DNA from: an uncultured Treponema sp.
Lineage (GTDB): Bacteria; Spirochaetota; Spirochaetia; Treponematales; Treponemataceae
DNA: 33,652 nt
Reading direction: 5' to 3'
Assembly (NCBI GenBank): GCA_946537975.1
Contig: CAMNGG010000239.1
Location: forward strand, 1 to 33,652
Under the pieces are notes generated by a model. It ran no database searches. It was not told the origin of the DNA and was given only the letters and a program-made list of their open reading frames with translations. The position numbers were made by a program, and so were the translations under genes. Below, one piece after another: positions 16,553 to 23,676 of this stretch. Within the stretch, counting starts at the first letter, position 1; each line of letters begins with the position of its first letter.

Positions 16553-16633
16553 TTTTTATTCCCCTCAATCTTTATTGTACAACATCATCAGGATTTTGTA
16601 CACCTAAAAACTAACGAACGTACGTTAGCGTCA

Positions 16634-16693
16634 TGTCATCCCGAACTTGATTCGGGATCCATTTACAGATGCTGAAACAAGTTCAGCATGACA
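16634..16693. repeat. Double-hairpin intergenic repeat (TGTCATCCCGAA type), copy 1
   Basis: A 60-bp unit with ends TGTCA/TGACA containing two hairpins, CCCGAA-TTCGGG and ATGCTGAA-TTCAGCAT. A close second copy lies at 27105-27165 between hslV and hslU. Just upstream (about 16610-16628) is a separate small inverted repeat CTAACG/CGTTAG. It lies in the flgC-fliE gap within one transcription unit, so its hairpins would be in the mRNA. Confidence 0.85.
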
Positions 16694-16705
16694 TTTATTT
16701 AGTAA

Positions 16706-17164
16706 TTAGCGGCCGATTTCAAGGGCAGCGCTGAACATATCCTTTGCGCCGTCTACTACGGTTGCGTTTGCTTCGTAAGCGCGGGAAGCAGAAATCAAAT
16801 CTACCATTTCGTTTACGATATTTACATTTGGATATTCAACATAACCTTTGTGAGGTCCACTCTGATATGCATCCGGATGTGTCGGATCGTAAACAAGACG
16901 ACCTTCCGAAGTGTCCTTTGTGATTTCAAGAACCTTTACTCCTTTTCCAGGACCGTTATCGAGGCTGGCCGGTGTAAAAGGTGTACGCCACTGTGGATTG
17001 CTGTCGGCAACAGGAGTCATTATAACTGTTGATTTTTTGAAAGGTCCTCCGTCCTGTGTACGGGTTGTAGATGCGTTTGCGATATTGTCAGAAATTACAT
17101 CACTTCTAAGTCTTTGAGCAGCCATTCCGGTTGCGGCGATATTTATACTTGTGAACATTCCCAT
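16706..17164 (-). CDS. flgC: FlgC, flagellar proximal rod protein
   Basis: Rod protein of the flagellar basal body. The 152-residue length is typical. The N-terminal rod signature is present (INIAATGMAAQRLRSDVISD, then NIANASTT), and the C-terminal rod signature includes YVEYPNVNIVNEMVDLISAS followed by RAYEANATV. AAGGAGAA precedes the ATG. It lies between flgB and fliE as in all spirochetes; the 174-bp gap to flgB is filled by repeats. Confidence 0.97.
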   Translation of the reverse strand: MGMFTSINIAATGMAAQRLRSDVISDNIANASTTRTQDGGPFKKSTVIMTPVADSNPQWRTPFTPASLDNGPGKGVKVLEITKDTSEGRLVYDPTHPDAYQSGPHKGYVEYPNVNIVNEMVDLISASRAYEANATVVDGAKDMFSAALEIGR

Positions 17165-17211
17165 AATTAGTTCTCCTTTTTTTAAGCTACTAGCCCTTAG
17201 CTTTTAGCAGG

Positions 17212-17338
17212 GTTTTAGGGGTGCAACCCCTAGGCGAAGGGGTAGGACGCAACGAAGTGCGGCCGAGGGGAAGGCTTTCCCCTACTTCCCTAATAGCTAA
17301 TAGCTAACTGCTAATAGCTAACTGCTAATAGCTAACAT
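17212..17338. repeat. Composite intergenic repeat between flgB and flgC
   Basis: The block consists of a GC-rich palindromic part (about 17212-17290) with AGGGGTGCAACCCCT and GAGGGGAAGGCTTTCCCCT hairpins, followed by a short-period tandem tract built on CTAATAGCTAACTG (about 17290-17336) that runs up to the flgB stop codon. The element at 25400-25535 has the same plan and the same GAGGGGAAGGC(C/T)TTCCCCT core. The two sit on either side of accessory region 2. Confidence 0.75.
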
Positions 17339-17755
17339 CTACTTCTTCATTGCTGTATTCACCTGCTCAAACTCAAAATTGGTGAGTTGGGTGAGCATGC
17401 GGTACTGCATCTGAATCTGGAGGATGTTGTTTGCTTCTGTTTCGGCATCAACATTATTACCGTTAGCCTTGGCAGTTGTTGTGTAATCAAGAACGCGGCG
17501 AGGCTGAACTTCGCGGTAATCGTAAGGAACATTAACCTGAATATGGCGTGAATCTGTAGTTGTAAGATTAAAAGAGTTCTTTGCGGCTTCTTCTGATTCA
17601 AAGGCACGCTTGAGTTCGCTTTCGAAATTAACTGTGGAACGCTTGAAATTTGGGACCTCGGCATTTGCCAGGTTATTTGCGGTAACCTGATAGCGCAGGG
17701 AAGTTACATCCATCTCGCGCTGAAGCAGGTCTATAGATCGAGTAAACGAGTTCAC
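17339..17755 (-). CDS. flgB: FlgB, flagellar proximal rod protein
   Basis: Basal-body rod protein, 138 residues, normal length. It starts with the family pattern RSIDLLQREMDVTSLRYQVT then ANNLANAEVPNFKRS, and ends in the rod-type helix RMLTQLTNFEFEQVNTAMKK. The start codon is GTG, chosen because AGAGGAGGATAAAA lies just upstream. In other spirochetes hslU precedes flgB; here about 7.8 kb lies between. A candidate sigma-28 promoter (17793-17819) is well placed. Confidence 0.97.
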   Translation of the reverse strand: MNSFTRSIDLLQREMDVTSLRYQVTANNLANAEVPNFKRSTVNFESELKRAFESEEAAKNSFNLTTTDSRHIQVNVPYDYREVQPRRVLDYTTTAKANGNNVDAETEANNILQIQMQYRMLTQLTNFEFEQVNTAMKK

Positions 17756-17792
17756 TTTTATCCTCCTCTGATTTTTATTTACATCTACTTGA

Positions 17793-17819
17793 TTTTCGGA
17801 ATCTGGAGGAAAAGGTTTA
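17793..17819 (-). promoter_or_regulatory. Candidate sigma-28 (FliA-type) promoter for flgB
   Basis: On the minus strand TAAA (17819-17816), 15 bp, then TCCGAAAA (17800-17793). The sigma-28 consensus is TAAA-N15-GCCGATAA, so six of eight -10 positions match at the exact spacing. The transcript would start about 30 nt before the GTG, leaving room for the ribosome binding site. Confidence 0.45.
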
Positions 17820-17836
17820 GGATTTTTTACTGTATT

Positions 17837-18544
17837 TTACAAGTGTCTGTCTGTACGGAATTCGTGCTTAATAACCCGCCAGGCAAAGAAATCCAGTATA
17901 ACTACGTAAATAAAGAAAAAGGAACGCAGCTCAAGAGACGCCACCTGGTCTGACAGGAGAAAATCATAAGCCCCGTGAATCAGCATTGGAATTCCAAGGG
18001 AAAAAAGTTTACACAGCCTCATGCGGTTAAGTTTTCCATGTAACCAGCAGGCTTTTGCCCGGCTAAGCCAGTAGCCCATAAAAACACCGAAGGTCGCATG
18101 GCCCGGGATAGCAAAAATGGCACGACCAAGCGAAACTCCCGTTCCATAGGAAATTATATAGAGGATATTTTCAAGTGCCGCAAAGCCAAGGGAAGCCGAA
18201 ACCGCATAAACAATTCCATCATAGCGGTAGTCAAAGTTTTTATTTTTCCAGACGATCAGCATAAGGACAAGCCATTTTGAAAGCTCTTCAACCAGGGCAA
18301 CTCCAATGGTATTTTCCATCCAGGCATAGTCTATTGTGGCCGGGTCATAAATGGAACCTATAAAAGAAATCATAAAACTCTCTACTCCGGCGCAGGGAAT
18401 TGAAAAAATTGCTCCCCAGAGAACGACCTTCAGCACAAAGCCCAGGGGTTCACGTTCGTTACGGTCGAGAAGATAAACATAACGCAAAATCAGGAAAACT
18501 GGCAGAAGGGCTGGAATCAGAATAAAGTATAAAACTGCTTTCAT
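17837..18544 (-). CDS. PrsW-family intramembrane metalloprotease
   Basis: A 235-residue membrane protein with about seven hydrophobic helices. The PrsW/CPBP-type catalytic motifs are present in order: EE-x-x-K in VALVEELSKW, F-x-x-x-E-N in LGFAALENILY, GHATFG, and H-G-x-x-D in HGAYDFLL. PrsW cleaves the anti-sigma factor RsiW in Bacillus; family members elsewhere have varied or unknown substrates. A loop with DRNEREP after the first helix is also typical. It lies upstream of flgB in the same direction but belongs to accessory region 2. Substrate unknown. Confidence 0.88.
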   Translation of the reverse strand: MKAVLYFILIPALLPVFLILRYVYLLDRNEREPLGFVLKVVLWGAIFSIPCAGVESFMISFIGSIYDPATIDYAWMENTIGVALVEELSKWLVLMLIVWKNKNFDYRYDGIVYAVSASLGFAALENILYIISYGTGVSLGRAIFAIPGHATFGVFMGYWLSRAKACWLHGKLNRMRLCKLFSLGIPMLIHGAYDFLLSDQVASLELRSFFFIYVVILDFFAWRVIKHEFRTDRHL

Positions 18545-18626
18545 ATTTTAATTGTACTACCTGCCCTGAGTCTGGTCAATTTATATAGATTTATACAATT
18601 TAATAAGAGAACTTATATTTTGAGAA

Positions 18627-18656
18627 TTGATAATGTCAGAGTAAAATATATGTAAT
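18627..18656 (+). promoter_or_regulatory. Possible promoter of the alcohol dehydrogenase gene
   Basis: TTGATA (18627-18632), 18 bp, TGTAAT (18651-18656). A start near 18663 would put the whole 24-bp tandem repeat in the mRNA leader. The match is moderate. The rest of the gap to the PrsW gene is AT-rich with no other clear signal. Confidence 0.35.
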
Positions 18657-18661
18657 GTGAA

Positions 18662-18781
18662 ATTGCGGTGACTGAGGCTCTCGACATTGCGGTGGCTGAA
18701 AGTCTCGATATTGCGGTGACTGAAAGTCCCGACATTGCGGTGACTGAGGCTCTCGACATTGCGGTGGCTGAGGCTCTCGAA
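18662..18781. repeat. Five-copy 24-bp tandem repeat upstream of the alcohol dehydrogenase
   Basis: Five head-to-tail units of 24 bp begin with ATTGCGGTG(A/G)CTGA at 18662, 18686, 18710, 18734 and 18758, with substitutions only. Because 24 is a multiple of 3, the plus frame reads five octapeptides of the type IAVTEALD. That frame stays open through an internal ATG to a stop overlapping the dehydrogenase start. The unit core GGTGGCTGAGGCTCTCGAAG resembles GGTGGTTGAGCCTGTCGAAA of the REP element at 21135-21209, suggesting it arose by expansion of a REP arm. Confidence 0.9.
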
Positions 18782-18821
18782 GCCATGATAATCACTTTTT
18801 ATATGGAGGATAAATACATTT

Positions 18822-20006
18822 ATGAATAACTTTACATTTTACAGTCCTACAAAATTCGTTTTTGGAAAAGATACTGAAGCGCAGGCTGGTGCTCTTGTAC
18901 GCGAGTTCGGTGGTTCGAAAGTTCTTCTGCACTTTGGCGGAAAGTCTGCTGAGAAGTCTGGTCTGCTTGGCAGAGTACGCGAGGCTTTGAAGGGGGCGGG
19001 TCTTGATTTTGTAGAGCTTGGCGGTGTTCACCCTAACCCTCTTGATGATTTAGTTTACGAAGGAATTGATTTGTGTAAGCGCGAGGGCGTGGACTTTATT
19101 CTTGCAGTGGGTGGTGGTTCTGTAATTGACAGCGCAAAGGCAATCGCAATGGGTGTCTGCTACGACGGAGACTTCTGGGATTTTTACAGTGGCAAGGCTG
19201 CGGCAAAGAAAGCTGTGCCGGTTGGAACTGTTTTGACAATTGCAGCGGCAGGAAGCGAAGGCTCGGGTGACTCTGTAATCACTAAAAAAGACGGTATGGT
19301 AAAACGCGGTGCAAGCGGTGAATGTATCCGTCCGAAATTTTCTATTTTGAATCCGGCTTTGACACAGACTCTGCCTGCTTATCAGACAGCCTGTGGTGCA
19401 ACTGATATTATGGCTCACGTTTGCGAACGTTACTTTACAAACACAAAGAATGTAGAAACTACCGATCGTTTGTGTGAGGCTGTTTTGATGGCAATGATCC
19501 ACGAAACTCCTAAAGTAATTGCTGACGCAAATGATTATGAAGCCCGTGCTAACATTATGTGGGCCGGAATGGTTGCTCACAATAATATCGTAGGTGTTGG
19601 CCGCGACCAGGACTGGAACAGCCACGGAATTGAGCATGAGCTTAGTGGTTTGTATGACTGTGCTCACGGTGCTGGTCTTGCGGTAATCATGCCGGCCTGG
19701 ATGGATTTTGTTTACAAGCACGATGTAATGCGTTTTGCCCAGTGGGCTACAAGAGTCTGGGGCTGCAAGATGGATTTTGCAGATCCTGATAGAACTGCCC
19801 GCGAGGGTATTAAGTGTTTCCGCCAGTTCTTGAGAAGCATCGGCATGCCAATTAATTTTGCTGAACTTGGTGCTAAGGAAGAAGATATCCCTACTCTCGT
19901 AAAGAAGTTTGGTTTGCCAGAAGGTGGAAGAACCGGTGGATTTGTGAATTTGAGTTCGGAAGATATAGCAGAAATCTACAAGATTGCCGCTAAGGCTACA
20001 ATATAA
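18822..20006 (+). CDS. Iron-containing alcohol dehydrogenase (YqhD/BDH type)
   Basis: An NAD(P)H-dependent group III alcohol dehydrogenase that interconverts aldehydes and alcohols; 394 residues is typical. The cofactor loop is AVGGGSVIDSAKAIA (96-110). Metal ligands are D195, H199, H268 and H282, in ATDIMAHV, NSHGIEHE and CAHGAG, matching the YqhD/butanol dehydrogenase ligand set. GGAGG lies 12 nt before the ATG, a slightly long spacing. Likely role: reducing fermentation aldehydes, or detoxification. It is divergent from PrsW and followed by an epimerase gene in the same direction, with a repeat between. Confidence 0.93.
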   Translation: MNNFTFYSPTKFVFGKDTEAQAGALVREFGGSKVLLHFGGKSAEKSGLLGRVREALKGAGLDFVELGGVHPNPLDDLVYEGIDLCKREGVDFILAVGGGSVIDSAKAIAMGVCYDGDFWDFYSGKAAAKKAVPVGTVLTIAAAGSEGSGDSVITKKDGMVKRGASGECIRPKFSILNPALTQTLPAYQTACGATDIMAHVCERYFTNTKNVETTDRLCEAVLMAMIHETPKVIADANDYEARANIMWAGMVAHNNIVGVGRDQDWNSHGIEHELSGLYDCAHGAGLAVIMPAWMDFVYKHDVMRFAQWATRVWGCKMDFADPDRTAREGIKCFRQFLRSIGMPINFAELGAKEEDIPTLVKKFGLPEGGRTGGFVNLSSEDIAEIYKIAAKATI

Positions 20007-20011
20007 TTAAG

Positions 20012-20094
20012 TTTCTCACAGAGGACACGGAGGCCACAGAGGAAAACATAAAAAAATTATAAAACTCTGTATGCTCTTTAGCTCTGTGAGGAAT
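20012..20094. repeat. Inverted-repeat element (CTCACAGAG/CTCTGTGAG type)
   Basis: CTCACAGAG (20015-20023) and CTCTGTGAG (20082-20090) form inverted ends, with an inner GAGGACACGGAGGCCACAGAGG tract cut here to its repeated GAGG/ACAG pattern, and a second CTCTGT inside. The element fills the gap between the dehydrogenase and epimerase genes and ends just before the epimerase ribosome binding site. Confidence 0.6.
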
Positions 20095-20110
20095 TTCTTT
20101 AGGAGGAACC

Positions 20111-21106
20111 ATGAAAGCACTATTTATCGGCGGAACAGGCACAATCAGCATGGCAATTTCAAAACTGCTGCTGGAAAAAGGCTGGGAGCTATATCTTATT
20201 AATAGAGGGAACCGTAATACAGATTCGCGTCTCAAGGGCGCACATTTTATTACAGTTGATATAAATGATGAGGCGGCCGCAGAAAAACTCGCTGGCATGA
20301 CCTTTGACGTTGCCTGCGACTTTATCGGCTTTGTACCGCAGCAGCTGGAGCGAGACTACCGTCTGCTTAAGGGCAAGGTTCGTCAGTTTATGTATATCTC
20401 TTCTGCATCTGCTTATCAAAAGCCTTGTGGAAACTATGTAATCAGCGAAAAAACTCCGCTTGCAAATCCTTACTGGGAATATTCCCGCAATAAAATTGCC
20501 TGCGAAGATTACCTGATGAAGCTTTACCGCGAGGAAAACTTCCCGGTTACGATTATCCGCCCGAGTCATACTTATGATGAGAGGTCGGTGCCTCTCGGAG
20601 TTCACGGAGACAAGGGCAGCTGGCAGGTTGTAAAAAGAATCAAAGAAGGAAAACCTGTTATTATTCACGGAGACGGAACTTCGCTTTGGACCATCACTCA
20701 CAACTCAGATTTTGCAAAAGGCTTTGTTGGCTTAATGGGAAACATTCACGCAATCGGCGAAGCTGTTCAGATTATGAGCGACGAAAGCGTAACCTGGAAT
20801 CAGATTTACCAGTGTATTGCGGCAGCGCTTGGTGTTGAACTTAAGGCAGTTCATGTTTCTTCTGAATATCTGGCTGCTCATTCTGATTATGACTTTACAG
20901 GAAGCCTGATTGGAGATAAGGCAAACTCGGTTGTATTTGATTGCAGTAAACTTAAGTCTCTGGTACCAGACTTTGTTGCGACAAAGCGAGCAGATCAGGG
21001 AATCAGAGAAACAATAGAATACGTTCTATCCCACCCCGAATGCCAGAAAGAAGACCCGGATTTTGACAAGTGGTGTGATGAGATTATCAGTAAAGTCGGT
21101 GGTTGA
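20111..21106 (+). CDS. NAD-dependent epimerase/dehydratase (extended/atypical SDR)
   Basis: A 331-residue protein with an N-terminal Rossmann fold (MKALFIGGTGTISMAISKLL; glycine motif GGTGTIS at 7-13) and the active-site pair Y124-x3-K128 in YSRNK, preceded by MYISSASAY. This fits the sugar-nucleotide epimerase/dehydratase superfamily, closest in pattern to atypical SDRs with a GGTG-x-IS motif. Substrate unknown. AGGAGGAACC precedes the ATG. The stop codon is the TGA inside a GGTGGTTGAG repeat core, and the last codons are duplicated just downstream (see repeat 21078-21209). Confidence 0.9.
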   Translation: MKALFIGGTGTISMAISKLLLEKGWELYLINRGNRNTDSRLKGAHFITVDINDEAAAEKLAGMTFDVACDFIGFVPQQLERDYRLLKGKVRQFMYISSASAYQKPCGNYVISEKTPLANPYWEYSRNKIACEDYLMKLYREENFPVTIIRPSHTYDERSVPLGVHGDKGSWQVVKRIKEGKPVIIHGDGTSLWTITHNSDFAKGFVGLMGNIHAIGEAVQIMSDESVTWNQIYQCIAAALGVELKAVHVSSEYLAAHSDYDFTGSLIGDKANSVVFDCSKLKSLVPDFVATKRADQGIRETIEYVLSHPECQKEDPDFDKWCDEIISKVGG

Positions 21107-21209
21107 GTGCCGCAATGAGATAATCTGTAAAGCCGGTGGTTGAGTAGCCCGGCAGGGCGTATCGAAACCACAAAAGAAGGCACAGGTGGTTTCGACAGGC
21201 TCAACCACC
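21078..21209. repeat. REP-like palindrome plus 37-bp tandem duplication of the epimerase 3' end
   Basis: The stretch from 21078 (ATGAGATTATCAGTAAAG...) recurs at 21115 (ATGAGATAATCTGTAAAG...), period 37 bp. The second copy still reads N-E-I-I-C-K-A-G-G-stop beside the true end D-E-I-I-S-K-V-G-G-stop. From 21135 the sequence is an inverted REP pair: GGTGGTTGAG...TATCGAAACCAC and GTGGTTTCGACAGG...CTCAACCACC (to 21209). Confidence 0.8.
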
Positions 21210-21213
21210 GCAT

Positions 21214-21411
21214 ATGGAGACTAAAAAAATGACAGACGTAAAAGGAAAATGGGCGCTGGTAACCGGCGCAAACCGTGGAATCGGCTATAGAATCGCAAAA
21301 TTTATGGCCGGCAAAGGCTGCAATCTGATTTTGCATAGCCGTTCGCTGGAGCATACTACTGCCGTTCTCAGAAGCCATAAAAAAAGCCGCAGATTTTCCG
21401 CAGCTTTTTAA
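21214..21411 (+). pseudogene. 5' fragment of a short-chain dehydrogenase/reductase
   Basis: About 45 residues match the start of an SDR: GKWALVTGANRGIGYRIAKF with the TGxxxGIG cofactor motif, followed by NLILHSRSLEH. After that the similarity stops and the frame ends at residue 65. The catalytic Ser-Tyr-Lys part is missing. A normal SDR has about 250 residues, so this is a truncated remnant, probably cut by deletion or insertion; the next feature is a terminator and the toxin-antitoxin module. Confidence 0.75.
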
Positions 21412-21419
21412 ATGATATC

Positions 21420-21445
21420 AATGCCCGGAATATTTGCCGGGCATT
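21420..21445. terminator. Bidirectional terminator-like hairpin
   Basis: A perfect 9-bp inverted repeat AATGCCCGG/CCGGGCATT with an 8-nt loop lies 3 bp beyond the stop codon of the PIN toxin gene, between it and the convergent SDR fragment. A second imperfect hairpin (AAAAAGCCGC/GCAGCTTTTT, about 21381-21410) ends in T residues on the plus strand. Confidence 0.7.
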
Positions 21446-21447
21446 AT

Positions 21448-21882
21448 TTATTCTTCAAACCAGTTTTCAAGCATTAAAGCACTACAATCCTTTATATAAA
21501 CAAAATCCTGAATATTACGGGTCACAAGAATAAGATTATTTGCAATGGCTACAGAGGCAATTTGCAAATCCAGTTCTGCAGGTATTTTTCCAATTTCTTC
21601 AAGGCGGCTTTTTATATCAGAGTAAATTGATGCTGCATGAATATCAAAATCTAAAAACTCATACATACCTTGTACTGTATTGATATAAAAGTCTGAAAGA
21701 TTATCTTTTCTCTTTCCGTCGGCAAGACGTTTTATTCCATATAAAGCCTCTGCCCATGTGACTGAACTCAACGCTGAAATCTTTTGAGTTTCAAAAATCT
21801 TTTTTACTACATTCTGATTTTGAACTTCTTTAGTCAGCTCTGAAATAATATTTGTATCAAGCAGATATAATTTTTGCATCAT
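21448..21882 (-). CDS. VapC-like PIN-domain toxin
   Basis: PIN-domain RNase of a type II toxin-antitoxin pair, about 144 residues. It starts with LYLLDTNIISEL (first Asp of the PIN site), has TWAEALYGIKRL (conserved Glu) and ends with ELDLQIASVAIANNLILVTR followed by NIQDF (C-terminal acidic residues), the full VapC pattern. VapC toxins usually cut tRNA or rRNA. GTG, ATG and ATG codons lie in a row at the start; I choose the first ATG, since GGTAGG lies just upstream. It begins 8 nt after the antitoxin stop codon. Confidence 0.92.
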   Translation of the reverse strand: MMQKLYLLDTNIISELTKEVQNQNVVKKIFETQKISALSSVTWAEALYGIKRLADGKRKDNLSDFYINTVQGMYEFLDFDIHAASIYSDIKSRLEEIGKIPAELDLQIASVAIANNLILVTRNIQDFVYIKDCSALMLENWFEE

Positions 21883-21890
21883 CACCTACC

Positions 21891-22181
21891 TTATTCAAAA
21901 TCTTCGGGATGACGTAATCCGGTTTTCTTGCGTTCAATTTCAAAAGTTTTTTTCCATTCTTCTTCTGAAAAAGAATCAAAATTCATTTTCTTACGGAAAT
22001 TTATATATGCAAGATAAAAAGGAGATTTACTAATATCTTCTGTTGTTGTCTGACTTTCAGCTCCAACTAAAACTGCAGATGTTTTTCCATGCCGGGTAAT
22101 TTCAATCCTCTCCCCCTGCTCAGCCAGCTGCACAAAAAAAGAGAGTTTATTTTTAACTTCAAAAAGAGGAATCTGCCGCAT
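21891..22181 (-). CDS. Phd/YefM-type antitoxin of the VapC-like toxin
   Basis: A 96-residue protein with the Phd/YefM N-terminal DNA-binding fold: IPLFEVKNKLSFFVQLAEQG followed by ERIEITRHGKTSAVLV. The charged C-terminal tail (from EDISKSPFY on) should wrap the toxin. I choose the ATG at 22181 over an in-frame GTG 6 nt upstream because AGGAGG lies 5 nt before it. The promoter has an inverted repeat suited to autorepression. Confidence 0.9.
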   Translation of the reverse strand: MRQIPLFEVKNKLSFFVQLAEQGERIEITRHGKTSAVLVGAESQTTTEDISKSPFYLAYINFRKKMNFDSFSEEEWKKTFEIERKKTGLRHPEDFE

Positions 22182-22209
22182 ATTCACCTCCTATGATGGA
22201 TATACGGTT

Positions 22210-22251
22210 ATTATATATCAATATAGCCATATTGTCAAATTTAGCTATATT
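22210..22251 (-). promoter_or_regulatory. Consensus promoter and operator of the toxin-antitoxin operon
   Basis: On the minus strand a perfect TTGACA (22238-22233) and TATAAT (22215-22210) are 17 bp apart. An 8-bp inverted repeat AATATAGC (22220-22227) and GCTATATT (22244-22251) places one arm in the spacer and the other just upstream of the -35 box, as expected for repression by the antitoxin or toxin-antitoxin complex. Confidence 0.85.
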
Positions 22252-22273
22252 ATTAGATATGTTGTAACAATAA

Positions 22274-22456
22274 CTATAATTCAAATTGTTTCATTTCTTC
22301 ACTCGTAAGAGGCCGTCCTAATCTTTTTGACAAAAGGATTGCCTCTCGCAGGCGAAAAGGTTTTGGCGAAGATTGTTCAACTAATCTTCCATCTGGAAAT
22401 TCTTCACCAAAGCAATCAAAATCTTCTTTTGTAAAAGACTGTGTATTGCTTTCCAT
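22274..22456 (-). CDS. Small unknown protein (60 residues)
   Basis: The product is MESNTQSFTKEDFDCFGEEF and onward, ending LGRPLTSEEMKQFEL. It is acidic and soluble with no known motif. The frame extends to a TTG 24 nt upstream, but the ATG is better placed. It could be an orphan antitoxin-like protein; no toxin is directly paired with it. Weakly supported, because of its size and lack of a recognised family. Confidence 0.45.
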   Translation of the reverse strand: MESNTQSFTKEDFDCFGEEFPDGRLVEQSSPKPFRLREAILLSKRLGRPLTSEEMKQFEL

Positions 22457-22513
22457 ATTTATATAATAGCATAAAATCAAGCATTAAAAACAAGAAAAAA
22501 CTGGTTAACAGAT

Positions 22514-23674
22514 TTATTTATTTCCCTTTGCAATATTATGTGGTCTGCAAAGCATCTGACAATTTGAAATATCCGTTGCACCACCTTTACTCCAGGCTGC
22601 TACATGATCGGCATCCATTTCTGTGAGTTTCCATATTTTTATTTTATTAGGAGTATCTGAAATAGCACAGAAAGGACAATTAGAAATACCCTTTTCTTCT
22701 GCTTCTTTAGTTTGTTTATCATAAACAATTCTTTTATCTCTATCTTCAAAAATTCTGATGTTTAAGAGCTTTGTATCGACACAACCACCTAAAACATATT
22801 CAAAAATACCACTTCGGTTTTTAACGGCACCATCTGCATAGAGTTCTTTTACCTTTTTGTCAATTTCATCCGGATTATAAGGCGTTGTATGATATTTTTC
22901 ATAAAGCTCTCCCCATTTTTGGCCACACATTTCTTTTTCAACAGTTTTGAAAACACTGGAAACCCAATCAATTACAGAAGTAAAATAATTTTTGAGTTCA
23001 GAAATATCTTCATTGTTTCTGTGTTCAGACATATATACTTCTTTATTATTTTTACTTACCCAATTTAAAGCACAGGAAAGAAAATCCTGTCTTTTTACAT
23101 CGCCTTTTATATATGCACTCCATTTTTGAATATTTGAATTCTGGCTGTTAGAAAATTCTTTTTTTGCGGCAGTGACAAACTTACCAGAATAAATTGCATT
23201 CAAAAGCTCCTGATCATTAAGCGGAACACCTGCGATATTTATTGTCTTAAACCATTCCTTAATTTCACTTTCAGTTCCTTCGCAGATGTAAATCAATAAT
23301 TTAGTATTAAGTATTTTTTCCTGCAAGTCTTCATCAAGTCCTGTAAAATAATTTTCCATTCCATTAACTTTTACAGCAAACTTACCAATTACATAACGAC
23401 CAAAACTCGTAATACGCTGTTGCCCATCTAAAACCTCGTAAGAATCTTTGCCAGTTTTTACAAAATAAAGAATACCAAGTGGATAACCTTTTATGATTGA
23501 ATCAATTACTGCAACATCTTTTACACCATCCGCATAAATATAATTACGCTGATATTCCGGCTGGATTGTCAGCTTACCAGATAAACCAAATAAACCTTTA
23601 CCTTCAAGTTCGTTATATGTAAAACCATTACAAATTTCTTTTATAGTGATTTCGGTTTTTAGAGTTGTTTGCAT
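22514..23674 (-). CDS. DUF262 (GmrSD N-like) protein with C-terminal HNH nuclease
   Basis: A 386-residue two-domain protein. The N-terminal DUF262/ParB-like domain has [10 protein letters not shown] (38-47) and [10 protein letters not shown] (81-90, the D-G-Q-Q-R signature), as in GmrSD-type type IV restriction enzymes, where it binds or hydrolyses NTP. The C-terminal HNH site is DADHVAAW (D-H at 356-357), [11 protein letters not shown] (N372, H380), with a zinc-type C-P-F-C upstream. It starts 2 bp after the methylase stop codon, and its ribosome binding site (AAAAGGAAAT) lies in the methylase 3' end. It is the likely nuclease partner of the methylase: either a restriction enzyme for unmethylated sites or a modification-dependent enzyme. 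Confidence 0.9.
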   Translation of the reverse strand: MQTTLKTEITIKEICNGFTYNELEGKGLFGLSGKLTIQPEYQRNYIYADGVKDVAVIDSIIKGYPLGILYFVKTGKDSYEVLDGQQRITSFGRYVIGKFAVKVNGMENYFTGLDEDLQEKILNTKLLIYICEGTESEIKEWFKTINIAGVPLNDQELLNAIYSGKFVTAAKKEFSNSQNSNIQKWSAYIKGDVKRQDFLSCALNWVSKNNKEVYMSEHRNNEDISELKNYFTSVIDWVSSVFKTVEKEMCGQKWGELYEKYHTTPYNPDEIDKKVKELYADGAVKNRSGIFEYVLGGCVDTKLLNIRIFEDRDKRIVYDKQTKEAEEKGISNCPFCAISDTPNKIKIWKLTEMDADHVAAWSKGGATDISNCQMLCRPHNIAKGNK

Positions 23675-23676
23675 TT

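Noticed and set aside
18662-18781. Possible CRISPR array
   Set aside because: Units are directly adjacent with no unique spacers; it is a plain 24-bp tandem repeat.
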